64,000 nt of DNA from contig JAFVAU010000019.1 in the NCBI GenBank assembly GCA_017480345.1, forward strand, positions 62,001 to 126,000, read 5' to 3'. This document shows, piece by piece, positions 32,274 through 41,889 of this stretch. A program made the position numbers and the translations under genes. This stretch comes from Bacteroidales bacterium (lineage in GTDB: Bacteria; Bacteroidota; Bacteroidia; Bacteroidales; UBA932). Every line of letters starts with the position of its first letter. Positions within the stretch are counted from its first letter, which is position 1. A model generated the notes under the pieces. That model was not told the DNA's origin. It did no database searches and saw only the letters and a program-made list of their open reading frames with translations.

Positions 32274-34811
32274 ATGTCAGCAATCAGACGATGCATCGCG
32301 GCCTTGTGTGCCGGCGTTCTCTTTGTGTCCATGTCCTGGGCACAGAGTACCATGACGGATACCCAGGTTTTGGAATATGTCAAACAGGCCGTCGCCCAGG
32401 GGAAGACTCAGAAAGAGATGGTGGCGGAACTGAGCCTGAGGGGTGTTACCCGTGCTCAGGCCGAGAGGGTCTATAAACTCTATCAGGAACGTGAGGGAAG
32501 TACCGAGTCCAAAAGCAGCGCCCTTGACAAGGGCAGGAAGCATAGTGTAAATGCCGATACCAACCCCGAATACAATCCGTATTCCCAGGATCAGACCCGG
32601 AACCAAAATCAGACCTGGAACCAAAATCAGACTTTGGATCCAAGTCAGACCAGGGACCAAGGTCAACAGCAGGAGAAGAATCGGGACCAGAGAGAAGATG
32701 ACGAGCGTCTGCAAAATGAGATGAAAGTGTACGGCCGGGACATCTTCCGTTCCCGCAACATGACCTTCGCTCCCAGCGAGAACATGGCCACCCCCAGGAA
32801 TTACCGCCTGGGCCCCGGAGATGAGATTATCATAGATGTGTTCGGCCGCAACCAGACCACCCTGAGGGATGTCATTTCTCCCGAAGGAAGCATCAATGTG
32901 GACGTGCTGGGCCCGCTTTACCTGAACGGCAAAACCGTTGAGGAAGCCAACGCCTACCTGAAAAAACGCCTGTCCCAGATTTACGGCGGCCTCAGCGGCC
33001 ATTCCGGAACGGACATGCGCCTGAGCCTGGGCCAGATCCGCTCCATCCAGATCAATGTGATGGGAGACGTGGCCTCCCCGGGCACCTATGTGCTCTCCGG
33101 TTTCGCCACCGCCTTCCATGCCATCTACCGCGCCGGCGGCGTGGTGGACCCCGGTACCCTGCGTAACATCAAGGTGGTGCGCGGAAACAAGACCGTGGGC
33201 ACCGTGGATGTTTATGAATACATGATGAAGGGAACCCAGAGCAGCGACATCCGCCTGGAAGAGGGGGACGTGATTCTGGTATCGGCCTATGATGAAATGG
33301 TTCAGGTACAAGGCAATGTGAAGCGCCCCATGTTCTTCGAGCTCAAGGACGGAGAAACTGTGGCGGACCTCCTTTCCTATGCCGGCGGCTTCGCCCTGGG
33401 CGCCAACGAGGAATCTGTGACCGTGTTCCGCCAGCAGGGTAAGAGCCATGAGGTGCGTACGGTATCGGATCAGGAGTTCGGTACGTTCCGGCTTCGCAAC
33501 GGAGACCGGATTGAGGTGGGCATTCAGCAGTATCGTTTTGAGAACCGTACGGCCATTAACGGCGCCGTGTACATGCCCGGAACGTATGAGCTGGGAGATG
33601 TCCGTACGGCCAAGGGACTGGTCCTGAAGGCCGGCGGCCTGCTTCCGGAGGCCTTCACGGACCGTGTGGTGGTGCACCGTGAGCACGCGGACAAGACCCA
33701 GGAGGTCTTCTCCCTCAATCTGACGGAGATTATGGCCGGCACCAAGCCGGACTTTGTGCTGCAGAACAACGACGAGCTGTTCATCGCCAGTTCCGACGAC
33801 CTCAAGGACCGCGGCACCATGACCATTTCCGGCATGGTGAACAACCCCGGAACCTTCCCCTTTGCGGAGAACACCACCATTGAAGACTTTATCATCCTGG
33901 CCGGCGGTCTCCAGGACGGCGCCTCCACCTCCCGTGTGGATGTGACCCGCCGCAAGAAGGACGCAAACGGCATGGTGGCAACCAGCGATATCGGCGAAAT
34001 GTATTCCTTCTCCCTCAAGGAGGGACTGGTGGCCGACGGAGACCGCAGTTTCGTTCTGAAACCCTATGACGAGGTGATCGTTCACCAGAGTCCTTCCTAC
34101 AATATCCAGCGCCACTTTACCGTTGCCGGAGAAGTGAACTTCCCCGGCGAGTACACCCTCACCTCCCGCGAGGAGAGAGTCTCCGACCTCATCAAAAAGG
34201 CGGGCGGCCTCACTTCTTTCGCCTATGTAAAGGGCGCGCGGCTGGTGCGTGAAGCCACCGAGGAGGAAATTACCCAGGCCCGTGAGATGGGACAGTTGCT
34301 GGCGAAGCAGATAGACAGCACGGCTGCCGTGAACAAGGGCAAGAATACGCTCAAGACCGGCACCCGTCATTACAATATCGCCCTGGATTTGGAGGCTGCC
34401 CTGGCCGCTCCCGGCGGCCCTTCCGACGTGATATTGAGGGAAAATGACCGGCTGGAAATCCCCGTCCAGAGCAATGTGGTGCGTGTGTTCGGTGCGGTCA
34501 TGTATCCCACGGCCGTGAACTGGAATGCCAGGATGACGGTGGCCGATTACATTGATGCCGCCGGCGGCTATTCCCAAAGTGCCCGCAGAAACAAGACCTA
34601 TATGGTGTCCGTGGGCGGCCGTGCCAAGAAGGTTCATGCCGGCACCCGGGTGGAGCCCGGCGCGGAAATTTTTGTTCCGGACAAGGAGAAGAAGAACGAG
34701 AAGCCGGATTATACCGGCGTAGTGGCCATCACCTCCGCTGCCGCCTCCCTGGGTACGCTCAGCGTAGCCGTGGTGAGCATGGTGAACAACCTGAAGAAGT
34801 CATCCAACTAA
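32274..34811 (+). CDS. SLBB-domain polysaccharide export protein (Wza-like)
   Basis: 845 residues with a Sec signal peptide (MSAIRRCIAALCAGVLFVSMSWAQ). A short SHOCT-like helical segment, a Gln/Asn-rich linker (residues about 100-140) and the polysaccharide biosynthesis/export domain (YRLGPGDEIIIDVFGRNQTTLRDVISPEGSI) come first, then some six SLBB domains, each opening with a G-x-V-xxPG(T/E)Y-type strand (VMGDVASPGTYVLSG, INGAVYMPGTYELGD, ISGMVNNPGTFPF, VAGEVNFPGEYTL, VFGAVMYPTAVNW). A membrane helix closes the C-terminus. This is the large Bacteroidota exporter type. It is the first gene of a five-gene unit with the Wzz-like and mannosidase genes. Confidence 0.9.
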   Translation: MSAIRRCIAALCAGVLFVSMSWAQSTMTDTQVLEYVKQAVAQGKTQKEMVAELSLRGVTRAQAERVYKLYQEREGSTESKSSALDKGRKHSVNADTNPEYNPYSQDQTRNQNQTWNQNQTLDPSQTRDQGQQQEKNRDQREDDERLQNEMKVYGRDIFRSRNMTFAPSENMATPRNYRLGPGDEIIIDVFGRNQTTLRDVISPEGSINVDVLGPLYLNGKTVEEANAYLKKRLSQIYGGLSGHSGTDMRLSLGQIRSIQINVMGDVASPGTYVLSGFATAFHAIYRAGGVVDPGTLRNIKVVRGNKTVGTVDVYEYMMKGTQSSDIRLEEGDVILVSAYDEMVQVQGNVKRPMFFELKDGETVADLLSYAGGFALGANEESVTVFRQQGKSHEVRTVSDQEFGTFRLRNGDRIEVGIQQYRFENRTAINGAVYMPGTYELGDVRTAKGLVLKAGGLLPEAFTDRVVVHREHADKTQEVFSLNLTEIMAGTKPDFVLQNNDELFIASSDDLKDRGTMTISGMVNNPGTFPFAENTTIEDFIILAGGLQDGASTSRVDVTRRKKDANGMVATSDIGEMYSFSLKEGLVADGDRSFVLKPYDEVIVHQSPSYNIQRHFTVAGEVNFPGEYTLTSREERVSDLIKKAGGLTSFAYVKGARLVREATEEEITQAREMGQLLAKQIDSTAAVNKGKNTLKTGTRHYNIALDLEAALAAPGGPSDVILRENDRLEIPVQSNVVRVFGAVMYPTAVNWNARMTVADYIDAAGGYSQSARRNKTYMVSVGGRAKKVHAGTRVEPGAEIFVPDKEKKNEKPDYTGVVAITSAAASLGTLSVAVVSMVNNLKKSSN
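32589..32660 (+). repeat. Four tandem 18-bp (6-codon) repeats in the SLBB export gene
   Basis: Units encode DQTRNQ, NQTWNQ, NQTLDP and SQTRDQ in direct succession, with a related GQQQ start afterwards. They lie in the linker between the N-terminal helical segment and the export domain. Such short in-frame repeats can change copy number by slippage. Confidence 0.85.
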
Positions 34812-34823
34812 AAAAGGGATCCT

Positions 34824-35939
34824 ATGGAAGAGAAATTGAATCCTACTCCCGCGCCGCAAGCTCCCGTATACCAGGACGACGAGTTTGAAATCGACTGGAT
34901 GGGCATCCTCACCAAGCTTCTGAAGCATTGGAAGCAGATTATCCTCATCGGCTTTATTTTCAGTTGCCTGGGGGTTGCATCGGCCCTCTTGATGAAGAGG
35001 GAGTACAATGTGACCATGACGCTGGCCCCCGAGGTGCAGAGCCGCACCAGCGGCAGCCTTTCCAGCATCACCAGCATGCTGGGTCTGGGCGGCGCCTCCA
35101 TGGGCGGCGGAACGGATGCCATGAACATCACCCTGTTCCCGGAGATCAGCCACTCCACGCCTTTCCTGGCCGCCCTGCTGGATGTCCCGCTCACTTCCTA
35201 CGTTAGCGAGAAGCAGCTGGAAGAGGGTGTGAAACCCATGCAGACTACGGTGTATAAGCACTTCTCCAAGGAAGACAGGCCCAATTACAAGCCCAAGAAA
35301 GACGAGAAGCCCTATACCCCGGTCACCAATCCCACGGAGCTTACCCGCAAGCAGGCTGCCGTGGTGAAGGCCTTGGGCACGGCCATATCGGCCGATGTGG
35401 ACAAGAAGACGGGCATCACCACCATCTCCGTCACCATGGACGACCGCATGATGGCCAAGCAATTGGCCGACACGGTGTGCAGCCGCCTGCAGCAATATGT
35501 GTCAAACTACCGCACCAAGAAAGCGACGGCGGACTATAATTACTACGTGATGCTGGCCGACGAGGCCCACGAGGAGCTGGTGAAGGCGCAGGCCGCCTAT
35601 GCCGCCTCCGTGGACTATGACCGCAGCGTCATCCTGCAAAGCGCCACCGCCCAGAAGGAGCGGCTCCGCGAGGAGGCTTCCCTGGCCAACCAAATCTATT
35701 CCCAGATGGCCCAGCAGCGGGAACTGGCCCGTGCCAAAATCCAGGAAGAGAAGCCCGTTTACGCGGTGGTTCAGCCCGCCGTCCTTCCTCAGCAGCCCGT
35801 CAACAGCCGCGCCAAGCGCGTTCTTATCTGGGCCTTCATAGGCGGCTTCCTGGCCGTTGCCTGGTATGGCTTCGGGGAGGATTTCTACAAGAAATTCCGC
35901 AGTGACGTCAAGGAAAAAATGGACGAAGATGAAGCATAA
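34824..35939 (+). CDS. Wzz-like chain-length determinant protein
   Basis: 371 residues. A first membrane helix (about 38-58) precedes a periplasmic region with a Gly/Ser/Met-rich stretch (GSLSSITSMLGLGGASMGGG) and a long coiled coil (about 230-310). A second membrane helix (RVLIWAFIGGFLAVAWYGF) and a short charged cytoplasmic tail follow. This is Wzz/FepE topology. There is no tyrosine-kinase domain, unlike Wzc. With the preceding exporter it would control the length of an exported surface polysaccharide, but no glycosyltransferases or flippase are nearby. The 3' end overlaps the first mannosidase gene by 11 bases. Confidence 0.85.
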   Translation: MEEKLNPTPAPQAPVYQDDEFEIDWMGILTKLLKHWKQIILIGFIFSCLGVASALLMKREYNVTMTLAPEVQSRTSGSLSSITSMLGLGGASMGGGTDAMNITLFPEISHSTPFLAALLDVPLTSYVSEKQLEEGVKPMQTTVYKHFSKEDRPNYKPKKDEKPYTPVTNPTELTRKQAAVVKALGTAISADVDKKTGITTISVTMDDRMMAKQLADTVCSRLQQYVSNYRTKKATADYNYYVMLADEAHEELVKAQAAYAASVDYDRSVILQSATAQKERLREEASLANQIYSQMAQQRELARAKIQEEKPVYAVVQPAVLPQQPVNSRAKRVLIWAFIGGFLAVAWYGFGEDFYKKFRSDVKEKMDEDEA

Positions 35940-38175
35940 ATTCTTTGCCGCAGCAGCCCTGGCCCTTCTGGTCCAGGCCTGCTCCCAGCCGGTCGTGAAC
36001 ACGTCCCGTGCCCTGACAGACTGGGCAGAATACGTGAACCCCATGGGTGGCACCCTGTCCACTTTCAACCTGTCCACCGGCAATACCTATCCGGCCATTG
36101 CCGTTCCGTGGGGCGCCCATTTCTGGACTCCCCAGACTGGAAAGAACGGAGACGGATGGACGTACCGCTACGATGCCACGCACATCCGGGGCTTCAAGCA
36201 GACCCATCAGCCCTCTCCCTGGATCAACGACTACGGCGCCTTCAGCCTGATGCCGGTGACCACCGGCCCTTTCTATGACGAGGAAAAGCGCGCCAGCTGG
36301 TTTTCCCACAAGACAGAGGTGGCCAAGCCGTACTATTACAGCGTTTATCTGGCAGACCACGACGTCACGGCCGAACTGGTTCCGGCTTCGCGTGCCGCCT
36401 GGTTCCGCTTCACCTATCCCGAGTGCGAGAAATCCTACCTGGTGGTGGATGCCTACGAGGGCGGCCGGGTGGAAATTGTGGACGACCATACCATCCGCGC
36501 CTGGGCCGTGAACAACCACGGCGGTGTGGCTCCCAATTTCTGCAATTACATCCTCATCCAGTCCGACACGCCCTTCACCGCGGAAAAGACGCCCGAGAAT
36601 ATCGGCATGGTGTCTTTCCCTACCCGTAAGGGACAGGAAGTGTATGTAAAGGTGGCCTCTTCTTTTATCAGTATGGAACAGGCCAAACTGAACCTGGGAG
36701 AGATCAACGACCCCTTCGAAGAGGTGAAGATGTTCTCCCAGACGGCCTGGAACCAGGCCCTGGGCAAGATTGAGGTGGAAGATGACAACATAGACCATCT
36801 CCGTACCTTCTACACCTGCCTGTACCGGAGCCTGCTCTTCCCCAGAGACCTCTCCGAGGTGGGCATGTTCGGCGTGCTGCAGCACTACAGCCCCCATACC
36901 GGCGAGGTGAAGGAAGGCCATTTTTATACGGATACCGGCTTCTGGGACACCTTCCGCAGCCTGTTCCCGCTGCTGAACCTCCTGTATCCCGAGGTCTCCA
37001 CCAAGGTGCAGCAGGGCCTGGTGAACGACTATCTGGAAAGCGGTTTCCTGCCGGAATGGGCGTCTCCGGGCCACCGGGGCTGCATGGTGGGCAACAACAG
37101 CGCTTCCGTGGTGGCCGACGCCTACCTCTCCGGCGTCCGTGACTATGATATCGGCAAGCTCTGGGAAGCCGTCACGCATGGCGCCCATGCCGTCCATCCC
37201 ACGGTGAGCTCTACCGGCCGCCTGGGCTGGCAGTATTATGATGAGTTGGGCTATGTTCCCTGTGACGTGAACATCTCCGAGAATGCGGCCCGCACCCTGG
37301 AATATGCCTACGACGACTGGTGCATCTACCAGCTTGGCAAGGCCCTGAAGATGCCGGAGGAAGACCTTGCGCCCTATAAGAAGGCCGCCCTCAATTACTG
37401 CAATGTCTATGACGCTGAGGTGGGCCTGATGAACGGCCGCAAGTCCGACGGCACTTTCCGCCGTCCCTTCAGTCCGCTCAAATGGGGCGGAGACTTCACC
37501 GAAGGCAATTCCCTGCACTATACCTGGAGCGTGTTCCATGACGTGGAGGGCCTGATCGGCCTGATGGGCGGAGAAGACAAATTCAACGCCCAGATGGACA
37601 CCGTCTTTGCCATGCCTCCAAAGTACGACGACAGCTACTACGGCTTCCCCATCCACGAGATTATTGAGATGACGGTGATGGGCATGGGCAACTACGCCCA
37701 TGGCAACCAGCCCATCCAGCACATGCTGTACCTGTATGACTGGAGCCGTCAGCCCTGGAAGACGCAGGCCCGCGTGAGGGAAGTGATGGAGAAATTCTAC
37801 ACCCCTTGGGCCGATGCCTACTGCGGAGACGAGGACAACGGTCAGACCAGCGCCTGGTATGTATTCAGTGCCCTTGGCTTCTACCCGGTGTGCCCCGGAA
37901 GCGGCCAGTATGCCCTGGGAGCGCCCCTGTTCAAGAAAGTTACCCTACACATGCCCGAAGCGGACGTGGTCATTGAGGCTCCGGAAAACTCTGCGGAGAA
38001 CTTCTATGTAAAGGAACTCACGCTTAACGGAGAGAACTGGAGCCGCAACTACCTCCTCCAGAAAGACCTTCAGAAGGGTGCCCAGCTGCACTTCAAGATG
38101 GCCTCCGAGCCCAACTACAGGCGTGGCACGGCTGACGAAGACAAACCTTATTCGTTCTCGAATGAAAAAGATTAG
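35929..38175 (+). CDS. GH92 family alpha-mannosidase lipoprotein (first copy)
   Basis: 748 residues. The start at ATG 35929 gives a signal peptide with lipobox LVQAC. The body has the GH92 hallmarks: WAEYVNPMGGTLSTFNLSTGNTYPAIAVPWG, then GFKQTHQPSPWINDYGAFSLMP, the helical-barrel segment DTGFWDTFRSLFPLLNLLYPE, and GDEDNGQTSAWYVFSALGFYPVCPGSGQY near the end. GH92 enzymes are calcium-dependent exo-alpha-mannosidases with inverting mechanism; linkage preference (1,2/1,3/1,4/1,6) cannot be read from sequence by eye. It probably works at the cell surface or in the periplasm. The frame overlaps the Wzz-like gene at its start and the GH125 gene at its end (14 bases). Confidence 0.93.
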   Translation: MKHKFFAAAALALLVQACSQPVVNTSRALTDWAEYVNPMGGTLSTFNLSTGNTYPAIAVPWGAHFWTPQTGKNGDGWTYRYDATHIRGFKQTHQPSPWINDYGAFSLMPVTTGPFYDEEKRASWFSHKTEVAKPYYYSVYLADHDVTAELVPASRAAWFRFTYPECEKSYLVVDAYEGGRVEIVDDHTIRAWAVNNHGGVAPNFCNYILIQSDTPFTAEKTPENIGMVSFPTRKGQEVYVKVASSFISMEQAKLNLGEINDPFEEVKMFSQTAWNQALGKIEVEDDNIDHLRTFYTCLYRSLLFPRDLSEVGMFGVLQHYSPHTGEVKEGHFYTDTGFWDTFRSLFPLLNLLYPEVSTKVQQGLVNDYLESGFLPEWASPGHRGCMVGNNSASVVADAYLSGVRDYDIGKLWEAVTHGAHAVHPTVSSTGRLGWQYYDELGYVPCDVNISENAARTLEYAYDDWCIYQLGKALKMPEEDLAPYKKAALNYCNVYDAEVGLMNGRKSDGTFRRPFSPLKWGGDFTEGNSLHYTWSVFHDVEGLIGLMGGEDKFNAQMDTVFAMPPKYDDSYYGFPIHEIIEMTVMGMGNYAHGNQPIQHMLYLYDWSRQPWKTQARVREVMEKFYTPWADAYCGDEDNGQTSAWYVFSALGFYPVCPGSGQYALGAPLFKKVTLHMPEADVVIEAPENSAENFYVKELTLNGENWSRNYLLQKDLQKGAQLHFKMASEPNYRRGTADEDKPYSFSNEKD

Positions 38176-39562
38176 CATTAGCTTTGTGCTGGGCCTGTTG
38201 GCCCTGAGCGCCTGTGCGCAGAAGTATCCGGACCAGCGTCCCGCTCCGGAAGAGCGTCTGTTTGTTTCCGAGGCCGTAGAGGCCCAGATTGCCACGGTGG
38301 CGCCCCAGCTCACCAACGCCAAGCTGCGCTGGATGTTCCAAAACTGTTTTCCCAACACGCTGGACACAACCGTTCACTTTGACGAGGAAAGCGGCCTAAC
38401 CTTTGTGTACACCGGAGACATCCACGCCATGTGGCTCAGGGATTCCGGCGCCCAGGTGTGGCCCTATGTGGAGCTTTGCAAGGAAGACGAGCACTTGAGG
38501 AAAATGCTCGCCGGCGTTATCCGTCAGCAGTTTACGCTCATCAACATAGACCCTTATGCCAATGCGTTCAACCAGGGCCCTACCGGTGACCACGGAGACG
38601 ATGACGTCACCGGCACGCCCCAGGACCCCAACGTATTCGAGCGCAAGTGGGAGATAGATTCGCACTGCTATCCGGTGCGCCTGGCCTACCACTACTGGGA
38701 GGTGACGGGAGACACTTCCGTCTTTGACGAACTCTGGATCAAGACCGTCCAGACCATCCTGGAAACCTTCACCACCCAGCAGCGCAAGGAGGGGAACGGC
38801 CCTTACTTCTTCCTCCGCGTCACAGACCGTCAGCTGGACACCAAGGCCCGCGTGGGCCTGGGACATCCGGTGAAGCCCGTGGGGCTCATCGCCTCGTCCT
38901 TCCGTCCCTCCGACGACGCCACTCAGTTCGAATTCCTCGTTCCCTCCAACTTCTTCGCCGTGGATATCCTCCGCAAGGCGGCCACCATCCTCTCCGAGGT
39001 TAATCATGAGGCGGCTTTATCGGCCCGTTGCACCGCCCTGGCCGATGAGGTGGAGGCGGCCCTGAAGCAGTATGCCGTGGTGAAGCACCCGGAATTTGGC
39101 GACATCTATGCCTTCGAGGTGGACGGCTTTGGCAACTCCTACATGATGGACGATGCCAATGCGCCCTCCCTCCTCTCGCTGGGCTATCTGATTCCTTCCA
39201 TGGCATCGGATCCCATTTACCAAAACACCCGCCGTTTTGTCTGGAGCAGCTCCAACCCCTATTTCTTCAAGGGTAAGGCCGGCGAAGGCATTGGCGGCCC
39301 GCATATCGGCACGGAAGTTATCTGGCCCATGAGCATCATGATGAAGGCCTTCACCGCCACGGATGACGCGGAAATCAAAGCCTGCGTGGAGCAGCTCCTC
39401 CGCACGGACGCCGGCCTGGGCTTCATCCACGAGAGCTTCCACAAGGACGATGCGGGGAACTTCACCCGTCCCTGGTTCGCCTGGCAGAACACCCTCTTCG
39501 GAGAACTCATCCTCAAGCTGGTGGCCGATGGCAAACTCCCCGTCCTGAACAGTATCCGGTAA
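38162..39562 (+). CDS. GH125 exo-alpha-1,6-mannosidase lipoprotein
   Basis: 466 residues from ATG 38162, with a lipobox (LLALSAC) signal peptide. Family-specific segments are KYPDQRPAPEERLFVSEAV, LRWMFQNCFPNTLDTTVHF, FVYTGDIHAMWLRDSGAQVWPYV and the C-terminal FIHESFHKDDAGNFTRPWFAWQNTLFGEL. GH125 enzymes are metal-independent inverting exo-alpha-1,6-mannosidases acting on non-reducing ends of N-glycan or yeast-mannan cores. It overlaps the upstream GH92 gene by 14 bases, and the second GH92 gene follows after 9. Longer upstream starts in this frame lie inside GH92 and lack a signal peptide. Confidence 0.93.
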   Translation: MKKISISFVLGLLALSACAQKYPDQRPAPEERLFVSEAVEAQIATVAPQLTNAKLRWMFQNCFPNTLDTTVHFDEESGLTFVYTGDIHAMWLRDSGAQVWPYVELCKEDEHLRKMLAGVIRQQFTLINIDPYANAFNQGPTGDHGDDDVTGTPQDPNVFERKWEIDSHCYPVRLAYHYWEVTGDTSVFDELWIKTVQTILETFTTQQRKEGNGPYFFLRVTDRQLDTKARVGLGHPVKPVGLIASSFRPSDDATQFEFLVPSNFFAVDILRKAATILSEVNHEAALSARCTALADEVEAALKQYAVVKHPEFGDIYAFEVDGFGNSYMMDDANAPSLLSLGYLIPSMASDPIYQNTRRFVWSSSNPYFFKGKAGEGIGGPHIGTEVIWPMSIMMKAFTATDDAEIKACVEQLLRTDAGLGFIHESFHKDDAGNFTRPWFAWQNTLFGELILKLVADGKLPVLNSIR

Positions 39563-39571
39563 GACTTTCCC

Positions 39572-41776
39572 ATGAAAAAACTCCTTCTTTTGGCGGCACT
39601 GCTGGTGAGCACTGCCCTTCATGCCCAGACCGAGTGGGTGAATCCCTTTATCGGCACGTCCAACTTCGGGGCGTGCAATCCCGGGGCCGTCACTCCCAAC
39701 GGGCTCATGAGCGTGAGTCCCTTCAACGTGATGGGCTCCAGCCTGAACACCTGGGACAAGGACAGCCGCTGGTGGAGCACGCCCTACGTGGAGGAGAACA
39801 GCTTTTTCACCGGTTTCACGCACGTGAACCTGTCCGGCGTGGGCTGCCCGGACCTGGGGGCCCTCCTTACCATGCCCACCACCGGGCCGCTGCAGGTGGA
39901 CTACCATATCTATGGTAGTGAGTACAAAGGCGAAGTGGCGCATCCCGGCTACTACGCCCTTGAGCTGCTGAGCGGCATCAAGGCCGAAGCCACCGCCACC
40001 ACCCGCACTTCTCTGGAGCGCTACACCTTCCCCGGAGGCGAGGGCAACATCCTCCTGAACCTGGGAGAGGGCCTCACCAATGAGAGCGGCGCCACGGTAA
40101 AGAAGGTGAGCGATACGGAAATCGAGGGCTTCAAGCTCATGGGCACCTTCTGCTACAACCGCAACGCCGTGTTCCCGCTGTACTTCGTGCTGCGGGTGAG
40201 CAAGGCCCCGGACGCGGCTGGTTATTGGAAAAAACAGCGTCCCATGACCGCCGAAGCCGCCTGGGATGCCGATGCCGGCAAGTACAAAATTTACAAGGAT
40301 TACTCCCGCGAGCTCAGCGGAGACGACATTGGCTACTGGTTCCATTACGACGGCCTGAAGGCCGGAGAGGAGGTGCTGGTGCAGATGGGCGTCTCCTTCG
40401 TGAGCATCGAGAACGCCCGGCAGAACCTGGATGCGGAGCAGCAGGGCTTCGCCTTCGAGCGCGTGAAGCGGCAGGCCGATGCCTCCTGGAAGGAGCACCT
40501 GGGCCGCGTGCGGGTGGAAGGCGGATCGGCCGACCGGAAGACCATCTTCTACACGGCGCTGTACCATACCCTCATCCACCCCAACATCCTGAACGACGTG
40601 AACGGGGAATATCCGCTGATGCAGAGCCCCGGCATCGGGAAAGCCAGGGACTATGACCGCTACACGGTGTTCTCCCTCTGGGACACCTACCGGAATTTCC
40701 ATCAGCTGATGACGCTGCTGTGGCCGGAGAAACAGACGGCCATGGTGCGCTCCATGATAGACCAGTACCGCGAATGGGGCTGGATGCCCAAGTGGGAGCT
40801 CTACGGCCGCGAAACCTGGACCATGGAGGGAGACCCGGCCATCTGCGTGATTGCCGACACCTGGCTCCGCGGCCTCCGGGACTTCGACATCGAGACCGCC
40901 TACGAGGCCTTTTTGAAATCGGCCGATACCCCCGGCGCACAGAACCTCATGCGCCCGGACGGGGACCCTTACATCTCCATGGGCTACATCCCGCTGGATT
41001 ACTTCAGCGCCGATTTCTCCGGAGACAACTCCGTTTCCCATGCCCTGGAGTATTATGTGGCCGATTATGCCCTCTCCCGCCTGGCCGCAGACCTGGGCCG
41101 GCCGGAGGATGCGCGCCGCTTCTATGAGCGTTCCCTGGGCTACAGGAAGTATTACTCCGCTGCGGACAAGTGCCTGCGCCCCCGCCTCTCCGACGGCAGT
41201 TTCCTCACGCCCTTCAATCCGGAAGACGGGGCCGATTTCACCAACGCCCCCGGTTTCCACGAAGGCAGCGCCTGGAACTATACCTTCGCCGTGCCGCACG
41301 ATGTGGCCGGCTATGCCAAGCTCCAGGGCGGCACCAAGGCCTTTGTGAAGAACCTCCGGCATGTTTTTGACGAAGGTCTGTACGACCCCGCCAACGAGCC
41401 GGACATTGTGTACCCCTACCTCTTCTCCCGCTTCAAGGGCTATGAGAAGTACACCTGGGAAACCGTAGAAAAAATCTTGGCGCAAAACTACAAGAACGCC
41501 CCGGACGGCATTCCCGGCAACGACGACACCGGCACCATGAGCGCCTGGGCCGTCTTCTCCATGCTGGGCTTCTATCCGGACTGCCCCGGAGACCCCAGCT
41601 TCACCCTTACCCGTCCCACCTTCCCGAAGGCGGTGATCACACTCTCGGACGGCCGGGAACTCACCATCACCCGTTCCGGCGCACACGCTTCCAAGGCTTT
41701 GGTGGATGGCCGCAACAAAGGCTTCCGCATTTCCCACACGGAGCTGACTGGCAGCCGCAGCATTGTCTGGAAATAA
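39572..41776 (+). CDS. GH92 family alpha-mannosidase (second copy)
   Basis: 734 residues with a Sec signal peptide ending LHAQ, without a lipobox, so probably periplasmic rather than lipid-anchored like the first copy. GH92 motifs are present: TEWVNPFIGTSNFGACNPGAVTPNGLMSVSPFN, FTGFTHVNLSGVGCPDLGALL, SLWDTYRNFHQLMTLLWPEK, and GNDDTGTMSAWAVFSMLGFYPDCPGD. The two GH92 proteins are clearly diverged and likely differ in linkage specificity. It is the last gene of the export/mannosidase unit, ending at a strong palindrome. Confidence 0.93.
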   Translation: MKKLLLLAALLVSTALHAQTEWVNPFIGTSNFGACNPGAVTPNGLMSVSPFNVMGSSLNTWDKDSRWWSTPYVEENSFFTGFTHVNLSGVGCPDLGALLTMPTTGPLQVDYHIYGSEYKGEVAHPGYYALELLSGIKAEATATTRTSLERYTFPGGEGNILLNLGEGLTNESGATVKKVSDTEIEGFKLMGTFCYNRNAVFPLYFVLRVSKAPDAAGYWKKQRPMTAEAAWDADAGKYKIYKDYSRELSGDDIGYWFHYDGLKAGEEVLVQMGVSFVSIENARQNLDAEQQGFAFERVKRQADASWKEHLGRVRVEGGSADRKTIFYTALYHTLIHPNILNDVNGEYPLMQSPGIGKARDYDRYTVFSLWDTYRNFHQLMTLLWPEKQTAMVRSMIDQYREWGWMPKWELYGRETWTMEGDPAICVIADTWLRGLRDFDIETAYEAFLKSADTPGAQNLMRPDGDPYISMGYIPLDYFSADFSGDNSVSHALEYYVADYALSRLAADLGRPEDARRFYERSLGYRKYYSAADKCLRPRLSDGSFLTPFNPEDGADFTNAPGFHEGSAWNYTFAVPHDVAGYAKLQGGTKAFVKNLRHVFDEGLYDPANEPDIVYPYLFSRFKGYEKYTWETVEKILAQNYKNAPDGIPGNDDTGTMSAWAVFSMLGFYPDCPGDPSFTLTRPTFPKAVITLSDGRELTITRSGAHASKALVDGRNKGFRISHTELTGSRSIVWK

Positions 41777-41777
41777 G

Positions 41778-41884
41778 CGTGTTGCAGAAACGACTGGTTG
41801 TCAAACACTTACAAAAATCCTCCTCGGAAAAATTCCGAGGAGGATTTTTGTAATTATCTCATTATGAGCGTTTTGCGTACCACG
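41778..41884. repeat. Strong bidirectional terminator with 107-bp nested-palindrome geometry
   Basis: Perfect 21-bp central inverted repeat (41809-41829, 41833-41853; 3-base loop, centre 41831), GC-rich in the middle and ending in A/T runs on both sides. Weaker outer arms (41778-41792 CGTGTTGCAGAAACG; 41869-41884) are symmetric about the same centre. It lies between the convergent GH92 and GH130 genes. The overall span and symmetry equal those of 3429-3535 and 29039-29145, although the sequence is unrelated. Confidence 0.8.
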
Positions 41885-41889
41885 GCACC

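Noticed and set aside
39017..41737. 906-codon minus-strand frame across GH125 and GH92
   Set aside because: Antisense to clear glycosidases; no recognisable protein features.
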